From contig CAXXQD010000008.1 of NCBI GenBank assembly GCA_963677475.2, positions 62,001 through 126,000 on the forward strand: a stretch of DNA of 64,000 bases, given 5' to 3'. The first letter of the stretch is position 1; each line of letters starts with the position of its first letter. The position numbers were made by a program, and so were the translations under genes. A model generated the notes under the pieces. It made no database searches. It saw only the letters and a list, made by a program, of their open reading frames with translations, and was not told the origin of the DNA. The stretch comes from JABMQB01 sp963677475. Lineage in GTDB: Bacteria; Bacteroidota; Bacteroidia; Bacteroidales; Prolixibacteraceae. Shown here piece after piece: positions 47,455 through 57,597 of this stretch.

Positions 47455-47522
47455 AATTTTCAAACTAAATAGAGGGCAGGGTTTCACTTCAAGTGTTGCC
47501 CTGTCGTGCTTTATTATTTGTT

Positions 47523-47530
47523 TATCTTTG
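47523..47530 (+). promoter_or_regulatory. Putative -7 promoter element of the helicase gene
   Basis: TATCTTTG followed by C matches the Bacteroidetes -7 motif exactly, 29 bases before the helicase ATG. A TTG at 47496-47498 may be the -33 element, though the spacing is longer than usual. Confidence 0.55.
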
Positions 47531-47559
47531 CCGAATATTGCACCAACAAAAATGCATTC

Positions 47560-48798
47560 ATGAAGTTTGAAGAATACAGGATATCGGCCGAGGTAAAAAA
47601 GAACATTGCCAAACTTGGCTTTACCCGACCGACCGACATACAATACAAATCCATTCCACCCATATTAAAGGGCGAAGACGTACTTGCCATTGCACAAACG
47701 GGCACCGGAAAGACGGCAGCATTTGCCATTCCGGTAATCCACAAGGTAATGGAGATGAAACGAAAAAGGACCCGCCCTGATGGGATTCTATGCATGGTGA
47801 TGGTCCCGACACACGAACTGGCATTGCAGGTTAACGGTGTGTTTGAGTCGATTTCAAGAAATACAAATGTAAAATCGTATTGTATTTTCGGGGGCATTGA
47901 TCAAGATCCTCAGATTGCAAAGCTTCAAAAAGGTTTTGATATTTTAATTGCCACTCCCGGACGTATGTTTGACCTGGTTAGCCAGGGGCATCTCCGCTTA
48001 AACCGTGTTGAAATACTTATCCTTGATGAAGCCGACCACATGCTGGACCTTGGTTTTATTAAAGACATTCGCGATTTAATCCGGTTCCTTCCCAAAAAAA
48101 GGCAAACCCTGTTTTTTTCGGCAACGATAAACGAAAAAATTAAAAAACTCGCCTATTCGCTGGTTACAAAACCAATTCGCATTCAGGTTTCGCCCAAAAA
48201 TCCGGTAGCAAAAAATATCGACCACAGTGTAGCACACATTTCCATGGATGACAAACGCTTTTTTCTTGAAAGGTTGGTAAAGGAAAATGAAGAAAGCAAA
48301 ATCCTGATCTTCGTCCGTACGAAAGTTAGGGCAGAACGGGTGATGAAGGCTATGGAAAGGGTTGATATAAAAAGCAATACCATTCATAGCGACAAAGACC
48401 AAAAAGCGCGCAACAATGTGATGAACGATTTTAACACCGGAAAAGTAAAAATATTAATTGCAACCGACATTAGTGCCAGGGGAATTGATTTCCCAAATGT
48501 TGATTTTGTGGTTAATTATGATTTGCCGGAAGTTGCTGAAAATTATGTGCACCGCGTGGGAAGGACCGGACGTGGGAAACAAAAAGGAAAAGCAGTTTCG
48601 TTTTGCAGCAAAGAAGAAATTGAAATTTTAGAAGAAATTGAATCCTTTCTTGGGCATGAGGTTAAGGTATTGGAAATTGGCAAAGACGATTATATTGAAA
48701 CGCTTGAATTTACAGATGACACGGATGATAACTGGAGGGCGTTGCTAAAAGAAGATTTGGAACCAAAATCCAAAAAGAAAAAAAGAAAGAAAAAATAA
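47560..48798 (+). CDS. DEAD-box ATP-dependent RNA helicase
   Basis: A 412-residue RNA helicase of the RhlE/DeaD type with all core motifs: AQTGTGKT (I), PTHELA (Ia), TPGRMFD (Ib), DEAD (II), SAT (III), the RGID segment and HRVGRTGR (VI). The Q motif is seen in LGFTRPTDIQ. The protein ends with a short Lys/Arg tail (KKKKRKKK) suited to RNA binding. The ATG at 47560 is preferred over the upstream TTG-type start because the promoter element lies between them. Confidence 0.93.
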   Translation: MKFEEYRISAEVKKNIAKLGFTRPTDIQYKSIPPILKGEDVLAIAQTGTGKTAAFAIPVIHKVMEMKRKRTRPDGILCMVMVPTHELALQVNGVFESISRNTNVKSYCIFGGIDQDPQIAKLQKGFDILIATPGRMFDLVSQGHLRLNRVEILILDEADHMLDLGFIKDIRDLIRFLPKKRQTLFFSATINEKIKKLAYSLVTKPIRIQVSPKNPVAKNIDHSVAHISMDDKRFFLERLVKENEESKILIFVRTKVRAERVMKAMERVDIKSNTIHSDKDQKARNNVMNDFNTGKVKILIATDISARGIDFPNVDFVVNYDLPEVAENYVHRVGRTGRGKQKGKAVSFCSKEEIEILEEIESFLGHEVKVLEIGKDDYIETLEFTDDTDDNWRALLKEDLEPKSKKKKRKKK

Positions 48799-48826
48799 GT
48801 TCGATTTCTATTCGGAGTAACATAAG

Positions 48827-48862
48827 AAAGGATGTGTATGTTTTTTACACATCCTTTTTTTA
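48827..48862. terminator. Rho-independent terminator between convergent genes
   Basis: A perfect 12-bp stem, AAAGGATGTGTA with TACACATCCTTT, encloses a T-rich loop and is followed by Ts on the plus strand. It ends the helicase transcript; the convergent lipoprotein gene may use it too. Confidence 0.8.
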
Positions 48863-48907
48863 TGTAAATAGATTTCGTAATACACTGCGTATTAAACAAA
48901 TTAATTT

Positions 48908-50158
48908 CTATTTTAAAATAATATTCCCTGAACCTGAGAATTCAGTCCCATAAGTCAGGTTACCTGAAGCAACAATCTCATTCGCACCAATATTTAATAC
49001 TTGAATAGCTGCTGCCCTGTTACATTTTACAATTATTTCACCATCTTTAATGTTCTTTTTTTCAATAGGCAACAATTGATTATTGCTCATTATTCTTATC
49101 GAACTGAGGTCAACCAATTCAATTTTATCTTCCGGAACCTCAATAAATACAGTAATCCATTTCCCCTTACTTTTTGAATTCAATACATTGGGGCTACAAC
49201 TAACAACCACAGGAATTGAAGGATTTACAAAAAATTCGATGAACCGGATCTGAACAAATTGGCCAATTTGCATATTAGATTCATTCAAATAATGATTATA
49301 CTCTGTCAAACCTGCAACATACCTTCCTACGGTTAATTCCGATGGTGGAGTCATAAAATCCACACACGTTTCTTCATCCCAAAACTCAACACTAAATTCG
49401 GTAAGATATGATCCCCAGAAAAAATCGTTTTTAGATTGATAAATTGCACCTAAATCTCCATCATAAGGATTTCCACTTCCCGGTCCACCTAAACTTATAA
49501 ATTCTGAGGTACATGGTGAGCCTTCCAATTGACCTTCATATTTTGCCCAGGTGAGAACCGGCTTGGTTGTATTTACTATTGAGTGATTTTCAGGATAAAT
49601 AATTTGGGCTTCATAAACCTGCGTGTTCATAAACTCCTCTCTGATTTCGAAAGATGATTCAGCCAATAAATTAGTTGGATCACCAAGAGGATATATTTCA
49701 CACTTATAACTTCCTAAGAAATCAGCTGGTTCGATATTCTCAAGACCTGAGATTTGCCAAACAACATATTCAATACCATTTTCAACTACATAATTGATAT
49801 TCTTAAAACTGTCGAAAATGATAGGTTCTCCACCCGTTTCTTTAAATACTTTAATATCAATCAATAGATTTGTCCCATCATAGATGCCTTGAACTACTCC
49901 ATCAACATCCGAATCGTATGGGTTTGACAAATAGGAACTAAAAAAATCAAGGTTCCATTTTTCAGTGTCATCAATGTAAATAATATGTTCTCCACCGAAA
50001 TAAAAATCAAACAGGTTGATGTAATTTTCTTCCTCGCCTGATTTTAAGGTTTTGATACTAGTTACCTGATTAGGTTCTTGAACTACAAAATTTTCACTAC
50101 ATGTTGCAAAAAGCAATAAGATACATGTAAAGAGCAAAAGGATTTTTCCAGTCTTCAT
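48908..50158 (-). CDS. Hypothetical lipoprotein with Ig-like repeats
   Basis: About 416 residues from the ATG at 50158, which opens a lipoprotein signal (ILLLFATC, Cys near 19). The longer frame from 50218 adds a non-signal stretch and is unlikely. The mature protein is acidic and beta-rich, with segments such as IYPENHSIVNTTKPVLTWAKYEG that look like immunoglobulin-like domains. No enzyme motif is recognisable. It lies downstream of GH97 on the same strand with a 90-base gap. Confidence 0.65.
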   Translation of the reverse strand: MKTGKILLLFTCILLLFATCSENFVVQEPNQVTSIKTLKSGEEENYINLFDFYFGGEHIIYIDDTEKWNLDFFSSYLSNPYDSDVDGVVQGIYDGTNLLIDIKVFKETGGEPIIFDSFKNINYVVENGIEYVVWQISGLENIEPADFLGSYKCEIYPLGDPTNLLAESSFEIREEFMNTQVYEAQIIYPENHSIVNTTKPVLTWAKYEGQLEGSPCTSEFISLGGPGSGNPYDGDLGAIYQSKNDFFWGSYLTEFSVEFWDEETCVDFMTPPSELTVGRYVAGLTEYNHYLNESNMQIGQFVQIRFIEFFVNPSIPVVVSCSPNVLNSKSKGKWITVFIEVPEDKIELVDLSSIRIMSNNQLLPIEKKNIKDGEIIVKCNRAAAIQVLNIGANEIVASGNLTYGTEFSGSGNIILK

Positions 50159-50308
50159 ATTATGAATTTGGGTTAATAAATGATGTGTCGCGATCAAAAA
50201 GCATCGACCGTAACACAATGTTTTTTTAGAACACTCTATGAAACCTAAGGTACGAAATAATCACTTAAACAACAATCCTAATTCGTTGATTTAACGATTA
50301 ATTGTTCA

Positions 50309-52249
50309 TTACTTCTTTCTTAATATTGCAAGATAACCGCCACCCGACGCCATTGATATTTGGAGCTTGTTACTTGTTACAATATCTTTTTTAATGACAT
50401 AATCCGATTGGTGCATATCAGCATTCACACCGTCCGCCAAATATTCAATTTCCCATTCACCTTTTCCAAGGAATGAAAGATCAATATCAAATTTGCGTGG
50501 TGTCCAATCGTTCATTCCGCCAATGTACCAGTTATCCCCATTTTTTCTTGCCACAACCAGGTATTCTTTCACTTTCCCTTCTATGGCAACAGTTTTATCC
50601 CAAGTGGTTGGGATTTGAACCATAAATTTCATAAAATCGGGCTCTTTCCAATAGTTGGAAGGATTATCGCAAAACATTTGAATCGGGCTTTCATAAAGCA
50701 CGTACATTCCCGCCTGATGTGCCCGCGTACCCTGGCTCATTGGGGCATTAAATACATCCCTGAACCCTAAGGTATCTTTGTTCACCGTCGCCCCGGGCGT
50801 ATAGTCCATTGGCCCTGCCAGCATTCTTGTAAATGGTAATGTTAGGTTATGTGCCGGGGTAATATAGTCCGCCCATTTATTATGTTCCGCACCACGCAAT
50901 CCCTCATAATTTACCACATTGGGGTATTTACGTTGCAAGCCATTAGGTTTGAATGCACCATGAAAATCTACCAGAAATTCCCTTTCGGCAGCGGCTTTTG
51001 CAATTTGTTCGTAATAATCAACCATAAGCTGATCGGCACGCTGCATAAAATCAACTTTTACACCAACAGCTCCCCATTTTTTAAATTCATCGAGTGTTGC
51101 CTCCAAATTGTCCAACAAAGGTTTCCACAATACCCAAAGGATGACATCCACATTTTTTGATTTGCCATAATCAATAATTTCGCGCACGTCCATATCTGGC
51201 ATAAATTCCATTAAATTCGTTGTTTCCGACCATCCCTCATCCAAAATGATATATTCGATGCCAAATTCGGAGGCGAAATCTATAAAATACTTGTAAGTTT
51301 TGGTATTCACCCCCGATTTAAAATCAACGCCGTATATATTATTTGCATTCCACCAGTCCCAGGCAACTTTTCCTGGCCTTATCCAATCGGTTGATTTTAA
51401 AACATTATGATCTGCCAAAATATAAGGGAGGTTATTTTCAATAAGCTTCTTATCTTCTTTTTCAATCATTAATACACGCCACGGAAGATTAAACTTTCCG
51501 GGTGTTTTGGCAATATATGCAGCTTCTTCAACAATCTTTTCACTTCTGTCCCTTACTTGTTCCAACGTTAAAGGAACTTTGGGAAAAATAGAAGTTAGAG
51601 CATCAGAGCCTGTACCTTGCAAGAACAAAGCTGGATAGTTGTTTTGCCCGGTTTCTGTAATTCCAATTTTCAGTTCATCCTCTAGGTTTACCAAAGCTGG
51701 CAAGCTACTAAAACGTTCGGTCGATAAGCCGGAAAGGATGGTATCGACATACAATCGTTCGAAATGGGAATAAAAACTTATTTCTTCCGGAAACAACACG
51801 GTGCATTCACCACCAAAATTAAGTTCGGCAACTTCGTTAATAATCTCAACTTCTCCTTTTTCATTTAATTCCCACCTATAGGACACCCCATTATCATAGG
51901 CTCGAAAACGCAGGGCATAATTTCCTTTAAAATTTATAACAAGTTCGTTACAGTGGTCAACCACATTTTTAAATTTGTATGGAACAACTGCTTCTGAAGT
52001 TGTGTTCACCTCTGATGAGGTCGTTTTTCCAACCTTAGGATCGACCCCCAGAACCTCGTCGGAAAGTTCGAGTGCAATTTGCGATTCGGAAAGGACTTTT
52101 TTATTGTCCTTAAAAACAGACCATGTAATTTCCTTATCTATTTTTATTTTAATGTTTACAGATGAATTTGGAGAAGTAACTTCGTAATTTTTGGCGTTCA
52201 ATCCAAAAGAAAAAAACAGAATTGTTAGAAGGGCAGCAAATTGTTTCAT
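50309..52249 (-). CDS. Glycoside hydrolase family 97 (alpha-glucosidase or alpha-galactosidase)
   Basis: A 646-residue exported enzyme with a signal peptide (1-19) and three GH97 regions: an N-terminal beta-sandwich, the central barrel and a short C-terminal beta domain. Barrel signatures include DWWNANNIYGVDFKSGVNTKTYKYFIDFA, EYIILDEGWSE, GVKVDFMQRADQ, LVDFHGAFKPNGL and PFTRMLAGPMDYTPG. An Asp in KVDFMQ at the position used as nucleophile by retaining GH97 alpha-galactosidases favours that group over SusB-like inverting alpha-glucosidases, but I cannot confirm it without alignment. It acts on oligosaccharides in the periplasm. Confidence 0.9.
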   Translation of the reverse strand: MKQFAALLTILFFSFGLNAKNYEVTSPNSSVNIKIKIDKEITWSVFKDNKKVLSESQIALELSDEVLGVDPKVGKTTSSEVNTTSEAVVPYKFKNVVDHCNELVINFKGNYALRFRAYDNGVSYRWELNEKGEVEIINEVAELNFGGECTVLFPEEISFYSHFERLYVDTILSGLSTERFSSLPALVNLEDELKIGITETGQNNYPALFLQGTGSDALTSIFPKVPLTLEQVRDRSEKIVEEAAYIAKTPGKFNLPWRVLMIEKEDKKLIENNLPYILADHNVLKSTDWIRPGKVAWDWWNANNIYGVDFKSGVNTKTYKYFIDFASEFGIEYIILDEGWSETTNLMEFMPDMDVREIIDYGKSKNVDVILWVLWKPLLDNLEATLDEFKKWGAVGVKVDFMQRADQLMVDYYEQIAKAAAEREFLVDFHGAFKPNGLQRKYPNVVNYEGLRGAEHNKWADYITPAHNLTLPFTRMLAGPMDYTPGATVNKDTLGFRDVFNAPMSQGTRAHQAGMYVLYESPIQMFCDNPSNYWKEPDFMKFMVQIPTTWDKTVAIEGKVKEYLVVARKNGDNWYIGGMNDWTPRKFDIDLSFLGKGEWEIEYLADGVNADMHQSDYVIKKDIVTSNKLQISMASGGGYLAILRKK

Positions 52250-52383
52250 GATTTTCGCGTATGATTCGTTAATACTTTAAGTGCGAAAAATAAGGATTCT
52301 TAACATTGAAAATTATAACATTTGTTTTGGTTTTAAAATTTCTTCAAAGATTTTGGGTTAAAATCTCCAGTTTTGGGACGATA

Positions 52384-55365
52384 TTAAGATGGGTACTTAA
52401 TTAACCCTTGCCTTTTTCGTCCATCCATTAAAATTTGTAGAGGTTCATTAAAACGTACATGTTTTACATATTCTTTTTGCATGACAAGTTTCTGGCGTTC
52501 CAGTATTTCGAGATCCACTTTTGAGTTTTCCTGTTTGCAGGGAACAGAAAAATAACCCACATTCATAGAAGTAACGTTATGAAAAAAGTGTGATCCCAAA
52601 GATCCATCCAACGGAAAATCGGGCAGGCCCATTTCTACAATAATCCTGGCTTTTGATATGCTTGACCACAACACCGGGATGCCGGTAAAATGATCTTTCG
52701 ACCCCCAGCGCCCTGGCCCAATCAAAACATATTCTCTCCCATTGGCTTCAAATGTTTTGTTAATCTCTTCAATTTCTCGGGCAATGTCTTTGGTTTTTAG
52801 CTTGTTAAACTTTTCAATATCCACATAAACCACATCACAAATACTTTCTATTTTCCCATTGCCCATACCGCGTTCTGCGGCCATTAAAATATTTTCCGAT
52901 TCCTGAAGGTCAATATTGATCTCCACTTGGTCTTCCTGCCTAATAAGCGGTTTTATTTGAAGCAAATAAAGGGTAGGAAATCCATTGTCGCCTTTTTCAA
53001 GGTCAATTGCAAATTCAATCTCAACCGGAGACCCCATCGCTTCACGGAATACTTTTAACAGCAATTGCAAAGACTCAGATAAAGGGAAGTAATTGTATTT
53101 TATTATGTTTGAAAAATCGATCACACGCGGGCCACGAACTCGGATACCAGGTACCAGCATGTCGTTCTCGTGATCATAAGTTGATGCACAATGATTCAGC
53201 ACCCCATCTTTCTCAGCCTCGCTTATTTTATATTTTTTGATGGTTGCATTTTCACCTCCGCCTATTAAATCAAAGTCGGTCATAGCCAAATCGAGGGCAT
53301 AAAAGCTGGTTTGCGAATCGTTTATCTGGTCCCGAATATCGGTTGGGTTTATTGTCGGGTATTTTGGGCAAAACCGAAATGCTTTTTCACCACCAACCAC
53401 ATATTCGCCCAAGCCTACTGCAAGCACCGAAAACCCATCTTCGGGTTCCATATACGAAACCGGATAATAATTATAAGATTGGGCAATACCGGAAATGTTG
53501 GGATAGTACTTTTTATTGTACTCATGACCAACTACTTCCTGAATTACAACCGCCATTTTTTCCTCTTCAATTTTATAGTTCACCGCATCAAAATATGCCC
53601 TGGCAGAATCGGTAAAGATACTTGCATAAACCAATTTTATTGCCGTTAGCAATTGCTCAAACCTAACCTTAAAATCAGGGTGGTTATTGGGGAGCAAATA
53701 AGTAGCATAAACGCCTGAAAACGGTTGCAACAATGAATCTTCAAAAAGTCCGGAAGATCGAATTGCCAAAGGATTCTTATTGATTTTTAAAAATTTACGC
53801 AGCCTCTCCAGCAGCACTTCATCCAACTGGGATTCAAGGAAAAGCATCCTGATCTGGTGAAAATCTTTATTGGTATAAATATCCTCGTGCAAGTTGTTCT
53901 GCTCAAGAAACTTATCAAATTCCAGGGCACCAATTATAGAAGTCGATGGAATACGAACATTAAAATTTGGTATAATTTGCTTAAAGTCGATATTTTCGAT
54001 AAAATGGCTTAAAAATGCCATTCCCCTCCCCTTTCCTCCAAGCGAACCTTTTGCCAAACGGATAATATACCTGTTCGACATGGGCAACGACGAGGTAAAA
54101 TTGATGATACTCCCCCTTAATTTCCTTACCTTTTCTGACTTAAAAATATTTTGAATCGTATTTCGAAGTTCTTCAACGGTTTTAAAATCTTCCAGTTTAT
54201 AGGGGATTAACTGCAAAGCAATATTGATCTCGCCACGCGCCATTAACCAAGTGGAAAATGAATTCCGGTTGGCGTGGTATTTTAATACCGAATCGGGGAT
54301 TATTTTTAGTTTTTCCTGAAAATCGTCCAGGTTTTCAGCTTCCATTACGGGAACACCGTTGCCATCTTTAAAAACAAAATTTCCGAAACCTAGCCTTCTG
54401 TATAAAAAATGCAGGATATCTAGCGACAAACTTTCCGAATTTTTATTGATAAATTCAGCCTCAATTTCCGATGCTTTTTGCGCGTTGCTTATGTCATGCG
54501 ATTGCAACATAAGCGGTACCGGATGTGACAATGTTTTTTTTACGTATTTCAACAATTCAATTCCGGCATCTTCTTCATCAACCCCGTTCCTTTCGAATTT
54601 AACATCCGAAATGACGCACAATATATACTCTTTATAGATGTTCAGAACCTTAACTGCTTCTTCATAGGTACTCACCAGAATAACCTTTGGGCGGGCCCTC
54701 ATCTTCAAAATCTTATGCAAATCATCGTTTGCCTCATCCTGCACCAACACCTGGGTTTGGGTCATAATGGTTGAATACAAAATTGGCAAATATCGGGAGT
54801 AATATTGAATGCTGTCTTCAACCAGGAGCACTACACGGACATTACCGTTTTGGGTATCGCGGGCAACATTTTTTTTGTCTTCAATATATTTGATCATTGC
54901 CAGGAACACGTTCGAATTGCCGTTCCAAACAAACACCCGGTCAACAAAATCCAATTTCTGTCCTTCCACCTGGAAATACCTTAAATCGGCATTGTTGTTC
55001 ACAAGCAACAAAAGAGGGGTTCTAGGTTGTATTGCTTTTAGTTCACGTGCAATCTCCACCGGCATTAGTTTATCAACACCCGCCATTACAATAATGATAT
55101 CAAAATCCCGGTGTTTTATTGCCCTAACCGCTTCTTCTTTCGAGTGCACACTGGTAAACCTGGGTGCTGCATATAAATTTAACTGTAGGTATTCACCCCT
55201 GATTTTATCACTAAACTGCCCTTCACGAACAATCGAATAAGAATCGTACAAGGTTGCCACCAATAAAATTTCCTTGACTTTTGTGGGCATCAACTCCTGA
55301 AAAATATCCCGGTCGTTCTTTTTCTTTTTATAAATATCCGACAGGGTAATCTTTTCTATATCCAT
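52384..55365 (-). CDS. PEP/pyruvate-binding protein with receiver-like N-terminal domains
   Basis: A 993-residue protein. Residues about 25-330 look like two receiver-type alpha/beta domains (EILLVATLYDSYSIVREGQF, VVLLVEDSIQYYSRYLPILYSTIM, ILVSTYEEAVKVLNIYKEYILCVISDVKF). Residues about 430-830 are the ATP-grasp nucleotide domain of pyruvate phosphate dikinase/PEP synthase: LGGKGRGMAFLSHFIE, AIRSSGLFEDSLLQPFSGVYATY and PVEIEFAIDLEKG. The swivelling phospho-His and PEP-synthase barrel domains are missing, so it is not a complete PEP synthase. A kinase-like or sensing role is plausible. It is a known but poorly understood Bacteroidota architecture. Monocistronic. Confidence 0.8.
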   Translation of the reverse strand: MDIEKITLSDIYKKKKNDRDIFQELMPTKVKEILLVATLYDSYSIVREGQFSDKIRGEYLQLNLYAAPRFTSVHSKEEAVRAIKHRDFDIIIVMAGVDKLMPVEIARELKAIQPRTPLLLLVNNNADLRYFQVEGQKLDFVDRVFVWNGNSNVFLAMIKYIEDKKNVARDTQNGNVRVVLLVEDSIQYYSRYLPILYSTIMTQTQVLVQDEANDDLHKILKMRARPKVILVSTYEEAVKVLNIYKEYILCVISDVKFERNGVDEEDAGIELLKYVKKTLSHPVPLMLQSHDISNAQKASEIEAEFINKNSESLSLDILHFLYRRLGFGNFVFKDGNGVPVMEAENLDDFQEKLKIIPDSVLKYHANRNSFSTWLMARGEINIALQLIPYKLEDFKTVEELRNTIQNIFKSEKVRKLRGSIINFTSSLPMSNRYIIRLAKGSLGGKGRGMAFLSHFIENIDFKQIIPNFNVRIPSTSIIGALEFDKFLEQNNLHEDIYTNKDFHQIRMLFLESQLDEVLLERLRKFLKINKNPLAIRSSGLFEDSLLQPFSGVYATYLLPNNHPDFKVRFEQLLTAIKLVYASIFTDSARAYFDAVNYKIEEEKMAVVIQEVVGHEYNKKYYPNISGIAQSYNYYPVSYMEPEDGFSVLAVGLGEYVVGGEKAFRFCPKYPTINPTDIRDQINDSQTSFYALDLAMTDFDLIGGGENATIKKYKISEAEKDGVLNHCASTYDHENDMLVPGIRVRGPRVIDFSNIIKYNYFPLSESLQLLLKVFREAMGSPVEIEFAIDLEKGDNGFPTLYLLQIKPLIRQEDQVEINIDLQESENILMAAERGMGNGKIESICDVVYVDIEKFNKLKTKDIAREIEEINKTFEANGREYVLIGPGRWGSKDHFTGIPVLWSSISKARIIVEMGLPDFPLDGSLGSHFFHNVTSMNVGYFSVPCKQENSKVDLEILERQKLVMQKEYVKHVRFNEPLQILMDGRKRQGLIKYPS

Positions 55366-55571
55366 AACCTAGTTTTGTTTCTGAAAAATAAGTAAAAATC
55401 CGAACACCAAGCAGGATAGAAGTCTGTTATTAAATATATTGCCATATCAGTACTAATCCAAATAATCTAATTTGGGATACTTAATTGAAATGGCGGGTCT
55501 TACATTAATTATTTTAGTGGTATATTTGATAGGATATTTTGTGGATTGCTCTATTAATCGTTTTTATCCCG

Positions 55572-57554
55572 ATGAAACATTTTAATTATCACGCATACCT
55601 TCTGATTGCTTTTATCTCCATTGTATTCTCAACTAACTCTCTGGCACAAATCAACAAAGACAGTTTATGGGCTGTTTGGAACAATACCAGCATTGATGAC
55701 TCCTTAAGGTTAGATGCCATATATAACATAGCATGGGATGGATATCTTTTCAACGATCCGGACAGTGCAAAATACTATGCACAAATGCAATATGAATTTG
55801 CAGATAGTACCAAACTGGAGAAATGGCAAGCCAATGCTTTATACACGCTTGGAGTTGCACATTATTTAAAAGGGGAATTTGCCGATGCCTTGCAAAGCTT
55901 CAATAAATGCCTTTCGATCAGGGAAAAAATAAATGACGAAAGAGGGATCGCGGTTACACTTAACGGAATAGGCTTAGTTCATTCCGACCAGGGCAATACC
56001 TCACAAGCCATTATCAACTATACCAAAACAATTAAGATATTGGAAAAACTGGGCGATAAATCACGCATATCGGGTTGTTACAACAACATCGGGATTATTT
56101 ATCAAACCATTGGGGATAATGAAAAAGCGCTTGAATATTACCAAAAAAGCCTTGAAATAAATGAAGAACTTGGCGATAAAGAAAGTATTGCAAATTCGTT
56201 TAACAACATCGGGATTATACAAAAAGACCAGGAAAAATATGAAAGTGCCCTGGAGAGTTACCTGAAAAGCATTGAGATTGGCGAAAGTATTGGTTACAAA
56301 CGTGGTGTTTCTAATTCACTAATAAATATCGGTAACATATATACATTAAAAGGAGACCATAATTTAAGTCTCGAATATTACAACCAAAGCTTGGTGATTA
56401 AAGAAGAACTGGAAGACAAAAAAGGAATTGCTATGTGCCTTGTGAGCATCGGAAATGCACTCAAAGAACAAAAGAATTATTCAGAAGCAATTTCATATTC
56501 CCAAAAGGGCCTTAAAATTTCGGAAGAGTTGAATGCTGCTGAAGAAATGAAGGAAGCTGCAAATACCTTATATGAGTGTTACAAAGCGTTGGGGCAAACG
56601 CAAAAGTCGCTTGAAATGCACGAATTATACGTAAAAACCAAAGATGAACTAACGAGTGAAGAAAACCATCGGGAAGTACTAAGGCAAGAGTTTCAATACA
56701 ATTACGAAAAACAATATTTGATTGACAGCCTCAATTTTGCCCGAAACGAAGCCATCAAAAATATCGAACTGAAAAAGTCGGAAAATGCGAAATGGTTTTT
56801 CCTTGTACTTTCAATTTTAACCTTGCTCCTGGCAGGTTTTGCTTATTTCGGGTACACACAGAAGCAAAAAGCAAACATCCTTTTGGAAGAACGGAACAAA
56901 TTTGAAATTGAAAATAAAAAGCGGGCCATTAGTTTATTCGGGCAACAGGTTTCAAAAGAAATTGCGTTGGAGCTTTTATCGGAGTCGTTTAACTCGGGCA
57001 GTAAAAAGCTATTTGCATGCATTATGTTCCTTGACATCAGGGACTTTACCACATTTGCCGAAACCAAAGAACCTGCAGAAATTATTCAGTACCAAAACGA
57101 TGTTTTTGGGTTTATGATCGATGTTATTAGCAAACACCATGGTATTATCAACCAATTTTTGGGCGATGGTTTTATGGCTACTTTTGGCGCGCCAAGTTCA
57201 TCGGGCAACGATATTCAGAATGCGGTAAATGCATCAAAAGAAATCCTGGCGACGCTAAATAATAAATGTAATTCTGGTGAGATCCCACAAACAAAAATTG
57301 GAATTGGTTTGCATGCCGGAAATATTGTAACCGGAAATGTTGGGACTGTTGAACGGAAGCAATACTCCATCACAGGAAATACGGTGATCCTTGCTTCGCG
57401 TATCGAACAACTCAATAAAGAGTTTAATTCTGAAATATTGATTTCAAAAGAAGTAATGGACCACCTCGACCAACATAACATAAAGTTTAAAAATTTAGGT
57501 TCAGTTACCTTAAAAGGAAGGGTTGAACCTATGGAGATTATTCGGTTGTTGTAA
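55572..57554 (+). CDS. TPR-repeat adenylate/guanylate cyclase
   Basis: About 660 residues. After a signal peptide (to SLAQ) come some eight tetratricopeptide repeats in the periplasm (typical units NNIGIIYQTIGDNEKALEYY and SLINIGNIYTLKGDHNLSLEYY). One transmembrane helix (WFFLVLSILTLLLAGFAYF) follows, then a cytoplasmic class III cyclase domain: MFLDIRDFTTF with a metal-binding Asp, LGDGFMATFGAP with the second Asp, and RKQYSITGNTVILASRIEQL. The usual Asp of GDTVN is Asn here. It would convert ligand or protein binding in the periplasm into cAMP or cGMP. The ATG at 55572 is chosen because the signal peptide starts there. Confidence 0.88.
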   Translation: MKHFNYHAYLLIAFISIVFSTNSLAQINKDSLWAVWNNTSIDDSLRLDAIYNIAWDGYLFNDPDSAKYYAQMQYEFADSTKLEKWQANALYTLGVAHYLKGEFADALQSFNKCLSIREKINDERGIAVTLNGIGLVHSDQGNTSQAIINYTKTIKILEKLGDKSRISGCYNNIGIIYQTIGDNEKALEYYQKSLEINEELGDKESIANSFNNIGIIQKDQEKYESALESYLKSIEIGESIGYKRGVSNSLINIGNIYTLKGDHNLSLEYYNQSLVIKEELEDKKGIAMCLVSIGNALKEQKNYSEAISYSQKGLKISEELNAAEEMKEAANTLYECYKALGQTQKSLEMHELYVKTKDELTSEENHREVLRQEFQYNYEKQYLIDSLNFARNEAIKNIELKKSENAKWFFLVLSILTLLLAGFAYFGYTQKQKANILLEERNKFEIENKKRAISLFGQQVSKEIALELLSESFNSGSKKLFACIMFLDIRDFTTFAETKEPAEIIQYQNDVFGFMIDVISKHHGIINQFLGDGFMATFGAPSSSGNDIQNAVNASKEILATLNNKCNSGEIPQTKIGIGLHAGNIVTGNVGTVERKQYSITGNTVILASRIEQLNKEFNSEILISKEVMDHLDQHNIKFKNLGSVTLKGRVEPMEIIRLL

Positions 57555-57597
57555 AGTTGTACGTCATGTTGAAGAAGTAAAATCAAAATAGCCAAAC

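Noticed and set aside
47456..47510. Terminator after the SGNH hydrolase (AGGGCA with TGCCCT)
   Set aside because: The stem is present but no T-run follows, so I did not list it as a terminator.
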